DNA of 5,244 bases. It comes from Lachnospiraceae bacterium (GTDB lineage: Bacteria > Bacillota_A > Clostridia > Lachnospirales > Lachnospiraceae). How positions within the stretch are numbered: the first letter of the stretch is position 1; every line of letters begins with the position of its first letter. Where the stretch lies: assembly GCA_017996675.1 (NCBI GenBank), contig JAGOGN010000118.1, positions 1 through 5,244 on the forward strand, read 5' to 3'. Shown here piece by piece: positions 1 through 5,244 of this stretch. The notes beneath the pieces were generated by a model that was not told where the DNA came from, searched no databases, and saw only the letters and a list, made by a program, of their open reading frames with translations. The translations under genes and the position numbers were made by a program.

Positions 1-79
1 TTTGGATCAGCGTTTCTTCCGTTTCTGCTTTCTGCTTCCAAAAGACAACGATCAATTACTGGACTGTTTACTACAATAA
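1..79 (+). CDS. Possible C-terminal end of a convergent gene (partial, unidentified)
   Basis: Reading from base 2 on the plus strand, a frame stays open for 25 codons and ends at a TAA at 77-79. The tail contains LLPKDNDQLLDCLLQ. The stop lies about 18 bases before a strong hairpin followed by six T residues, which is where a gene's end would be expected; this is the main reason to propose it. I do not recognise the protein and the fragment is too short for a family call. The same bases on the minus strand are also open from an ATG at 81-83, but that start lacks a good ribosome binding site and lies beyond the terminator hairpin. The plus-strand reading is preferred, with low confidence. Confidence 0.3.
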   Translation, partial: LDQRFFRFCFLLPKDNDQLLDCLLQ

Positions 80-95
80 TCATTCTAAACCACTT

Positions 96-133
96 AAAAG
101 CGGATTCTCAATTTGAGAACCCGCTTCTTTTTT
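96..133. terminator. Bidirectional intrinsic terminator between convergent transcripts
   Basis: An inverted repeat forms a stem from AAGCGG (98-103) and TTCTCA (105-110) pairing with TGAGAA (114-119) and CCGCTT (121-126), with one A/C mismatch and a three-base loop. On the plus strand the stem is followed by C and six T residues (128-133), a good U-tract. On the minus strand it is followed by four T residues (complement of 96-99), a weaker tract. It starts 18 bases past the chemoreceptor stop codon, so it should end the minus-strand operon and also any plus-strand gene ending near base 79. Confidence 0.85.
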
Positions 134-144
134 ATGATATCGTT

Positions 145-2157
145 TTAACTTTTAAATCCTCTCATTTGCTCTGCCAGCTGATCTGCTGTCTCAGCAATGT
201 GTTCAGATTCTCCTGCCACCACTTGTGAATTCTCAGATACTTGATTTGCAAGTGCTGCTAAACTTTCTGTTGTAGCGAGAATTTCCTCAGTACTAGCAGA
301 TTGCTCTTCTGTGATTGCAGCTACAGAATTCGCAACTTCGTCCACCGTCTTAACATTATTGATCATGTCGCTTACGATTTCACTAGTCTCTTTAATATAG
401 CGGAAAATATTGTTAAAAGTTTCTGATGCAGCAACAACCATATCTGTACTCTCATTGATACTTTCTACGCTATTTTTAGTTTTAATTGCGGTATCTTCCA
501 CTAGCTTGTTAATACCATTCGTAATTCCAGAAATCTGATCCACAGCTTCCGTACTCGTATCAGCAAGTTGTCTGATTTCACTTGCAACAACTGCAAAACC
601 TTTTCCTGCATCTCCGGCTCTGGCAGCTTCTATTGCTGCATTTAGCGATAACAAATTGGTTTGAGAAGCAATCTCTCCAATAATACCAACAAACTTATTA
701 ATTTCTTCTGCAGAAGTTCCAACCTGTTCAACCACTATTTCAAGCTCATTAATAGACTGACGAATACTGGACATGGATTGTGTGATTTTATTCATATCAT
801 CACGTCCCTGTTCGGTTACCTTCACAGTATAAGTCATTTTCTCTGTTGCATCTCTTCCTTTTGCTCCAGTTTCTGAAACAATCAGTGCCAGATCTGTTGC
901 ATTCGTTGCCACTTCGCTTACGCTTGCTACTAACTCTTCCACCGTTTCTGTCAGCTCTCTCATCGCCTGTGACTGAGACTCTGCAGATCCATGTAATTCA
1001 ACAGATACGTTACTGCTACTATCTGACTGAGCAGCCAAACTTTCACTCATACTGTTAATTGCCTGAATGACACCTCTCATTTGTTCTACGAACTTCTTCA
1101 GACTTGAACTCATGAGTGCAACTTCATCATTCCCTTTCGCATCAACATCCACCACAAAATCACCACTTGTGATTTGCTCAATGTTATTCGTTAATTTCAA
1201 GATTGGTTTCACAATTTTTTGAACAATAATTGTAGTAACAACACCAACAATTACAATACCCATAATCATCAGGATAATGGCGGTCATACCCAGTGCATTT
1301 AATTGTGCAAGCACTTCTTTTTCCGCTACATAAGATACAATAACCCATCCACAGTCTTCGATTTTATTCGCAACTACATAATAATTCTCACCATCGACTG
1401 TTAGAATCTTTGCACTTCCATCCATGGATTTTACAACATCTGATATACTTCCTAAAATTTCTTTCTGTGAGTATTCCGATAATTTGCTTCCGATGGTTTT
1501 CTTATTACTATAAGCCAAAACCACATCCTGTGCATCGGAATGGTATACTAGTAATGTTTTTCCAGTCTTCATTACTTTATATTTTGCTACTAAATTCGAA
1601 ATATCTTCCAAATAAATATCTGCTGCAACTACAGGTTTATCGAATCCTTGTAAAGTAAGACTTCCTGCAGCAGTTACACAGTACTGTCCCGTATTTGCAT
1701 CAATATAAGGTTCTCCAAACTTCATCTCATCCGACTGAATTCCATCCTTATACCATCCTCGTTCATACGTAATAAAATCAGGTCCAGGAACCCATCCATC
1801 TGCTCCAGCAAATTTATCTTTCGCATCACCGATATACAATCCAGTTGGGTACATTTTATTATATCCAACCGTCGCATCCATGAATTTATTGGATCCTACT
1901 TCATCTGGATTTAACACTTCTAAAGAGTCTCTCATGACATTCACTTCACGTAAAATATTATTTACTTCGATTTGAACTTCCTTCGCGTGATTCTGACTTT
2001 GACTTTCTACAATTGTCTTACCGTTATCAATTAATTCAGCCTTTACCCTGGTGTGGTAATAAAAAATGATTCCAGCCATTACTACTGCCGCTACTGGCAA
2101 TATCATCACCAGTAATTTTTTTGCGATACCCATCTTAATCTTCTTTTCTTTCTTCAT
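145..2157 (-). CDS. Methyl-accepting chemotaxis protein with dCache sensor, probable amino-acid receptor
   Basis: Inner-membrane chemoreceptor of 670 residues that would signal through CheW and CheA to the flagellar motor. The order is: basic N-terminus, TM1 (about 13-34), an extracellular dCache-type sensor (about 35-285), TM2 (about 289-312), a HAMP domain (about 313-365, with KPI and NDEVA), then the coiled-coil signalling domain. The hairpin tip is clear at about 495-533, with [17 protein letters not shown] and [15 protein letters not shown]. Candidate methylation glutamates lie near 613-628. The sensor holds R133, W135, Y136, Y151, D153 and D180 in the arrangement of the dCache amino-acid-binding motif. 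The start chosen is ATG 2155-2157, because AAGGAGG (2166-2172) sits eight bases upstream. The frame runs on to a GTG at 2233-2235, but that would put a soluble 26-residue extension before TM1. The protein ends in GFKS, without the NWETF-like CheR tether of enteric receptors. It is last in the operon, after the asparaginase gene. Confidence 0.95.
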   Translation of the reverse strand: MKKEKKIKMGIAKKLLVMILPVAAVVMAGIIFYYHTRVKAELIDNGKTIVESQSQNHAKEVQIEVNNILREVNVMRDSLEVLNPDEVGSNKFMDATVGYNKMYPTGLYIGDAKDKFAGADGWVPGPDFITYERGWYKDGIQSDEMKFGEPYIDANTGQYCVTAAGSLTLQGFDKPVVAADIYLEDISNLVAKYKVMKTGKTLLVYHSDAQDVVLAYSNKKTIGSKLSEYSQKEILGSISDVVKSMDGSAKILTVDGENYYVVANKIEDCGWVIVSYVAEKEVLAQLNALGMTAIILMIMGIVIVGVVTTIIVQKIVKPILKLTNNIEQITSGDFVVDVDAKGNDEVALMSSSLKKFVEQMRGVIQAINSMSESLAAQSDSSSNVSVELHGSAESQSQAMRELTETVEELVASVSEVATNATDLALIVSETGAKGRDATEKMTYTVKVTEQGRDDMNKITQSMSSIRQSINELEIVVEQVGTSAEEINKFVGIIGEIASQTNLLSLNAAIEAARAGDAGKGFAVVASEIRQLADTSTEAVDQISGITNGINKLVEDTAIKTKNSVESINESTDMVVAASETFNNIFRYIKETSEIVSDMINNVKTVDEVANSVAAITEEQSASTEEILATTESLAALANQVSENSQVVAGESEHIAETADQLAEQMRGFKS

Positions 2158-2253
2158 CTCGTTATCCTCCTTATTCTTGAATAGCGAACATTTAAGTCCA
2201 GAAACATGCAAAAAATTACTCGTTTTCTCCCCCACTCACTCATGCTTACTTTT
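2158..2253 (-). other. Leader between asparaginase and chemoreceptor genes
   Basis: This is the only sizeable gap inside the run. It holds the chemoreceptor ribosome binding site and an imperfect inverted repeat, CTTAAAT and ATTCAAG around a seven-base spacer (2176-2196), just upstream of it. The repeat could form a weak hairpin with one A/C mismatch. I see no terminator for the asparaginase gene here, so read-through from upstream is expected. No c-di-GMP riboswitch signature was recognised, although such elements do occur before chemotaxis genes in clostridia. Confidence 0.5.
2166..2172 (-). promoter_or_regulatory. Ribosome binding site that fixes the chemoreceptor start
   Basis: AAGGAGG on the minus strand, eight bases before ATG 2155-2157. 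It is a near-perfect match to the 16S rRNA anti-Shine-Dalgarno sequence and is the main evidence against the longer GTG-initiated frame. Confidence 0.85.
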
Positions 2254-2279
2254 TTAATTGGAAGTACGATTTTTATCAA
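2251..2279 (-). promoter_or_regulatory. Possible sigma-A-type promoter for the chemoreceptor gene
   Basis: On the minus strand, TTGATA (2274-2279) is followed after exactly 17 bases by TAAAAA (2251-2256). That is five of six and four of six matches to the -35 and -10 consensus. It lies in the last codons of the asparaginase gene, the -10 overlapping its stop codon, and would give a leader of roughly 85-90 bases. AT-rich DNA produces such matches by chance, so this is tentative. I saw no convincing sigma-28 (flagellar) promoter in the same stretch. Confidence 0.3.
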
Positions 2280-3264
2280 ATATCAAATCAAAATTAATTT
2301 GTTTATAGAATGCCTCCTCCAGCTCCTCTCTATTTGTATAATTACCTAACATCCACATGGTTTTCGCAATAACCGATTCCAGTGTCATGTCATAGGATTC
2401 TAAGAAATCACAATCTCGTTTGATCTTCTGACCAACTTCATATACTGTCATATCGCTACCCTCATGAGATACCTGAGTCGCCATAACAATCAATGTATCT
2501 GGATACTTTTGATGCAACAAATAAAATTCATCCGAAATGGTCGATGGAATCCCACCTACCCCAAAACTTTCTACAATAATCGAATCATAATGTAAGAAAG
2601 CTTCTTCTAATCCAAAAGGAGTAATACCTGGAATTAACTTCATCAGGCAGATATTCCCATTAATTTTTTCAAAAAATTGTACTTCATCCTGATAAGGAAT
2701 TGTTGGAATATACCGTAAGATCTGGTCTCCTTGAATCATTGCCAAAAAAGGATAATCAATACTGTCAAATGCATTAAAACTTTTCGATCGAACTTTCTTT
2801 GCTCTCGTACCAGCTATGATCTTCCCGTCAAATACGATTACAACACCTTGAGATTTATCTGCAGATGCATAAAGAAAAGCGTCATATAAATTCGATTTTC
2901 CATCTGTGTTTTCTACATCAATGGACTTTTGTGAACCAGTTATGACAATTGGTTTCCTTGAATTTTGTATCAAATAGGATAATGCAGCAGCCGTATATGC
3001 CATGGTATCCGTTCCATGTGAAATTACGAATCCATCAAATTCATCATAATGTTCTTTGATGGTCGCTACAATCTGAATCCATTTTCCAGGTTCCATATTG
3101 GTGCTGTCAATACTACAAACTTGAATCGTCTGCACCTTACACAGATCCTTCACCTGTGGGATATAGCGTATAATTTCCTCTGAAGTGATTTGTGGTGCTA
3201 ACCCATGTACCGTATGCTTTGAAGCAATCGTTCCCCCCGTTGCCAATAGTAAAATATCCTTCAC
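2254..3264 (-). CDS. ansA: L-asparaginase, cytoplasmic (type I / AnsA-like)
   Basis: Hydrolyses L-asparagine to L-aspartate and ammonia. The protein has 336 residues, close to E. coli AnsA (338), and no signal peptide, so it should act in the cytoplasm. Both asparaginase signatures are present: ATGGTIAS near the N-terminus with nucleophile T12, and SHGTDTMAYTA with T85 and D86. D53-S54 in SIDSTN matches the substrate-binding pair, and K157 three residues after R154 fits the catalytic lysine. The start is GTG at 3262-3264: the signature begins only a few residues later, so little room remains for another start. A strong AAGGAGG (3276-3282) sits 11 bases upstream and overlaps the stop codon of the preceding aldolase-like gene, suggesting coupled translation. 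The 16-base gap implies one mRNA. Glutaminase side activity cannot be judged from sequence. Confidence 0.93.
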   Translation of the reverse strand: MKDILLLATGGTIASKHTVHGLAPQITSEEIIRYIPQVKDLCKVQTIQVCSIDSTNMEPGKWIQIVATIKEHYDEFDGFVISHGTDTMAYTAAALSYLIQNSRKPIVITGSQKSIDVENTDGKSNLYDAFLYASADKSQGVVIVFDGKIIAGTRAKKVRSKSFNAFDSIDYPFLAMIQGDQILRYIPTIPYQDEVQFFEKINGNICLMKLIPGITPFGLEEAFLHYDSIIVESFGVGGIPSTISDEFYLLHQKYPDTLIVMATQVSHEGSDMTVYEVGQKIKRDCDFLESYDMTLESVIAKTMWMLGNYTNREELEEAFYKQINFDLIFDKNRTSN

Positions 3265-3275
3265 GTTACTTCTTT

Positions 3276-3282
3276 CCTCCTT
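3276..3282 (-). promoter_or_regulatory. Ribosome binding site overlapping the upstream stop codon
   Basis: AAGGAGG on the minus strand shares its first two bases with the TAA (3281-3283) that ends the aldolase-like gene. It serves the GTG start at 3262-3264 with an 11-base spacer, longer than usual. A ribosome terminating on the upstream gene would cover this site, so re-initiation is plausible. Confidence 0.75.
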
Positions 3283-4324
3283 AATTGCCAGTCAGTTCTT
3301 CTATTCTATTTAATAAGGCCAAAATATCCTCTTCTTTCGTCGCCCAACAAGTACAAAAACGTACTGCACTATGAGATCCATCCATTCTTTGTTGATACGA
3401 AAAATCAAAATCTTTTCTTAATTCCTCGATCATACCATCCTCTAAAATTGGAAAAATCTGATTGGTTGGAGAATCAATTAGGAAAGTAAGCCCACATTCT
3501 TCTAACCCTTTTCTTAAAAGGTCTGCCATTTGAATGCCATGTCTGCCCATTTGCAAGTAGAGATCATCTTCAAACAAACATTGAAACTGCAATCCTAACA
3601 GTCTACCTTTTGCAAGCATTCCACCATTCTGTTTCATGATATAACGGAAATCCTTCATTAGTTGAGGATTTGTTATGACAACCGCTTCACCAAAAAGTGC
3701 TCCGACTTTAGTTCCACCAATATAAAACACATCACATAATTCTGCTAGTAAAGGTAATGTGACATCTGATTCTACTACCCCTAAACCATATCCAAGACGA
3801 GCTCCGTCTAAATATAAATACAAATCCCATTTTTTACAAATTTGTGCAATTTCTTCAATTTCTTTTCTGGTATAGAGTGTTCCTAACTCCGTTGGATGAG
3901 AAAGATAAACCATTTTCGGCTGAACCATATGTTCAAAACTTTCATCCTTAAAATGTCCTTCTACATATTCATCAATCTGACTCGCATTCAATTTTCCATT
4001 TTGTGACAAAAGAGTAAGTACTTTATGATTAACAGCCTCAATTGCCCCAGTTTCATGAACTGCTACATGTCCAGATTGTGCGGTCAAAACCCCCTGATGC
4101 GGTCTTAATGCTGCAGAAATCACTGTCGTATTCGTTTGTGTTCCACCAACCAGAAAGTGCACTTGTGCGTCTTTATTCTGAATTACTTTTTGAATGAGCA
4201 CCCTGGCTCTTTCGCAATATTCATCTTCCCCGTAACCTGGTGTTTCTTCCATATTTGTTTCACATAGTCTCTCTAAAATAGCTGGATGAGCACCATGGAT
4301 ATAATCACTGCTAAAACGCTTCAT
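3281..4324 (-). CDS. PLP-dependent enzyme of the threonine aldolase / beta-eliminating lyase family
   Basis: Fold-type I PLP enzyme of 347 residues, the usual size for low-specificity L-threonine aldolases, which cleave threonine to glycine and acetaldehyde. Visible marks are: phosphate-loop GGTQTN (60-65); H86 in SGHVAVHETG, matching the His that stacks on the cofactor ring; LDGAR with D173 and R176; the Schiff-base lysine K206 in GGTKVGALFGE; and R322 in AVRFCTCW, the likely carboxylate-binding Arg. The ENTHN segment of classical threonine aldolases appears here as SHPTELGT (142-149), so the true substrate is uncertain and I withhold the ltaE symbol. The start is ATG 4322-4324, with AAAGGAG seven bases upstream. 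An in-frame upstream ATG at 4343-4345 would swallow that site. The first 14 bases overlap the end of the kinase gene, so the two are probably translationally coupled. Cytoplasmic, no signal peptide. Confidence 0.85.
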   Translation of the reverse strand: MKRFSSDYIHGAHPAILERLCETNMEETPGYGEDEYCERARVLIQKVIQNKDAQVHFLVGGTQTNTTVISAALRPHQGVLTAQSGHVAVHETGAIEAVNHKVLTLLSQNGKLNASQIDEYVEGHFKDESFEHMVQPKMVYLSHPTELGTLYTRKEIEEIAQICKKWDLYLYLDGARLGYGLGVVESDVTLPLLAELCDVFYIGGTKVGALFGEAVVITNPQLMKDFRYIMKQNGGMLAKGRLLGLQFQCLFEDDLYLQMGRHGIQMADLLRKGLEECGLTFLIDSPTNQIFPILEDGMIEELRKDFDFSYQQRMDGSHSAVRFCTCWATKEEDILALLNRIEELTGN

Positions 4325-4829
4325 GATAAAACTCCTTTCGAACAATTGCGCTGTTTGTTACAGCATCACAATGTTCACTGTCAATAATCAGGTCATAATT
4401 TTTCAATGGTCTTAAATTATGAAATTGTTTGGTTACATTTTCTACATCTATTTTTCTGTCCAATCGCAAGAGTTCCCTTTGGATTAATATAGGTAACGAA
4501 CATTCAAGGCGAATCCAGAAAACCGTTGCTTCTTTCAGTGCTTCTTTCACATATTGATCATAGGCATCCGAATCAATCACGTCGTCCAAAATCAAATCGT
4601 ATCCTTTGTCAATATGAGCTTTCACTGCATCATAAAACATTTCCATACTAATCTCGTGTAAATCTATCTCAAAAAATTGCTCTTCTTGCGGCATCACTCC
4701 CAATTGATATTGATCAATTGCCATATAATAGAATGGCTGTGGCATACTACTTTGAATCTGTCTTGCCAATGTAGATTTGCCCGCACTGGATGGACCGTTC
4801 AGAAAAATAATGTTGCTTTTCTTCTTCAT
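4311..4829 (-). CDS. Small P-loop kinase, chloramphenicol phosphotransferase-like family
   Basis: A 172-residue cytoplasmic protein, close in length to Streptomyces chloramphenicol 3-O-phosphotransferase (178). A Walker A loop GPSSAGKST spans residues 12-20, with K18 contacting ATP phosphates, preceded by the IIFLNG strand typical of the family. D39 in MAIDQYQ sits where the family has its catalytic aspartate. DLILDDVID gives the second acidic strand, RELLRLDR an arginine-rich lid-like segment, and NYDLIIDS the usual late strand. The natural substrate is unknown. The family name reflects one antibiotic-inactivating member, and members in anaerobes are commonly uncharacterised; a role in resistance is not shown here. 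The ATG at 4827-4829 has AGAGGA (4840-4845) ten bases upstream and lies 17 bases after the Gre-family stop. The 3' end overlaps the aldolase-like gene by 14 bases. No antitoxin-like partner is adjacent. Confidence 0.82.
   Translation of the reverse strand: MKKKSNIIFLNGPSSAGKSTLARQIQSSMPQPFYYMAIDQYQLGVMPQEEQFFEIDLHEISMEMFYDAVKAHIDKGYDLILDDVIDSDAYDQYVKEALKEATVFWIRLECSLPILIQRELLRLDRKIDVENVTKQFHNLRPLKNYDLIIDSEHCDAVTNSAIVRKEFYHEAF
4332..4338 (-). promoter_or_regulatory. Ribosome binding site inside the kinase gene, fixes the aldolase-like start
   Basis: AAAGGAG on the minus strand, seven bases before ATG 4322-4324. It lies within the last codons of the kinase gene. It favours the 347-residue product over the version starting seven codons earlier. 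Confidence 0.8.
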
Positions 4830-4846
4830 TCTATGGATTTCCTCTA

Positions 4847-5244
4847 TTAAAATTTACGAATTACATCCTTTGAATCATCCAAATCTTTTCGAATCGAATC
4901 AATTCGCACAACGTAACTATAGTCTTCGCTAACCTTTACTGCCACTTCATCGCCAACTGACTTTCCAATAATTGCTCTTCCTAGTGGAGAATCGATTGAA
5001 ATCAACCCTTCCATGGAATTCCCACGTATGGTCGTAATCAATCGATAGGTCTCTAACGCATCATCTTCTAGAATATATAAGGTCACTTCATTATTGATTC
5101 CAACTTCATTATCTTTGGAAGTATCTGAAATAATTTGAGCGGTCTTGATCATATTTTCCAGATAACGAATTCGTCCTTCGTTAATATTCTTATCCCGCTT
5201 TGCTGCGTAATATTCAAAATTCTCACTTAAATCGCCCTGTGCTC
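4847..5244 (-). CDS. greA: GreA/GreB-family transcription elongation factor (5' end outside window)
   Basis: Binds the secondary channel of RNA polymerase and stimulates cleavage of backtracked RNA. The frame stays open to the window edge, giving 131 visible residues. They begin AQGDLSENFEYYAAK, the tip of the N-terminal coiled-coil hairpin, with the acidic D and E of DLSE matching E. coli GreA D41 and E44. The C-terminal FKBP-like domain follows, with the family signature ISIDSPLGRAIIGKSVGDEV. About 30-37 N-terminal residues are missing beyond the edge. An internal ATG at 5150-5152 is not the start, because the conserved hairpin continues upstream in frame. After the last beta strand the protein has a charged tail, RKDLDDSKDVIRKF, longer than the E. 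coli C-terminus. This tail suggests a clostridial subgroup or second paralog rather than the main GreA. It is the most upstream visible gene of the run; its promoter is out of view. Confidence 0.93.
   Translation of the reverse strand, partial: AQGDLSENFEYYAAKRDKNINEGRIRYLENMIKTAQIISDTSKDNEVGINNEVTLYILEDDALETYRLITTIRGNSMEGLISIDSPLGRAIIGKSVGDEVAVKVSEDYSYVVRIDSIRKDLDDSKDVIRKF

Noticed and set aside
1..83. Minus-strand gene starting at ATG 81-83 and running off the left edge
   Set aside because: It has no good ribosome binding site, no recognisable sequence, and lies immediately after the terminator of the minus-strand operon. It remains a weak alternative to the plus-strand tail.
661..1658. 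Plus-strand open frames at 661-876, 846-1058 and 1410-1658
   Set aside because: They lie antisense inside the chemoreceptor gene, have low-complexity translations with no family resemblance, and are best explained as shadows of its codon pattern.
2158..2235. GTG at 2233-2235 as the chemoreceptor start, giving 696 residues
   Set aside because: It adds 26 residues unlike a receptor N-terminus, and the strong ribosome binding site at 2166-2172 points to ATG 2155-2157.
2158..2253. Riboswitch (for example c-di-GMP type) in the chemoreceptor leader
   Set aside because: No conserved riboswitch core or paired architecture was visible; the leader is short and only one imperfect hairpin was found.
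2066..2257. Plus-strand open frame antisense to the chemoreceptor start
   Set aside because: It is the complement of TM1 and the leader. The hydrophobic translation is a by-product and there is no supporting context.
4322..4345. ATG at 4343-4345 as the start of the threonine aldolase-like gene
   Set aside because: It would place the AAAGGAG site inside the gene. The ATG at 4322-4324 has ideal spacing and gives a protein of normal family length.
4311..4829. Zeta-type toxin or toxin-antitoxin system
   Set aside because: The P-loop kinase fold is shared with zeta toxins, but there is no small antitoxin gene beside it and the sequence fits the chloramphenicol phosphotransferase-like family better.
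4847..5152. A complete 101-residue protein starting at 5150-5152
   Set aside because: The frame continues upstream through the conserved GDLSEN hairpin tip of GreA, so this is only the distal part of a gene cut by the window edge.
1..5244. Mobile element, CRISPR array, defence island, tRNA or rRNA
   Set aside because: No transposase or integrase, no regularly spaced repeats, no terminal inverted repeats and no RNA gene signatures were seen on either strand.

Overview
The window looks like chromosomal DNA from a low-GC, probably motile Gram-positive anaerobe, most likely a clostridial or Lachnospiraceae-type Firmicute. The grounds are AT-rich codon use, strong AGGAGG-type ribosome binding sites, and a GreA-family protein with a C-terminal tail I associate with that group. 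This taxonomic guess is inference; no rRNA or other marker gene is present.

Nearly everything lies on the minus strand as one co-directional run, so transcription goes from high to low coordinates. In that order the genes are: a GreA-family transcript-cleavage factor, cut by the right edge (4847 to beyond 5244); a small P-loop kinase of the chloramphenicol phosphotransferase-like family (4311-4829); a fold-type I PLP enzyme of the threonine aldolase family (3281-4324); a cytoplasmic-type L-asparaginase (2254-3264, GTG start); and a transmembrane methyl-accepting chemotaxis protein with a dCache sensor (145-2157). The first four are packed with gaps of 17 and 16 bases and one 14-base overlap. 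The asparaginase ribosome binding site overlaps the stop codon of the aldolase-like gene. A 97-base leader precedes the chemoreceptor gene and may hold its own weak promoter.

At the left end a strong hairpin with T-rich flanks (about 96-133) closes the run. It probably also terminates a convergent plus-strand gene, of which only a possible C-terminal tail (1-79) is in view.

The most interesting reading is functional. Two amino-acid-degrading enzymes sit directly upstream of a chemoreceptor whose sensor domain carries most of the residues of the known dCache amino-acid-binding motif. This suggests a cell that swims toward amino acids and then catabolises them, encoded from one locus. The roles of the kinase and the Gre-family factor in this set are unknown. 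I see no mobile element, CRISPR array, RNA gene or clearly new defence system. The window is mostly ordinary metabolism and signalling with an unusual combination of neighbours.
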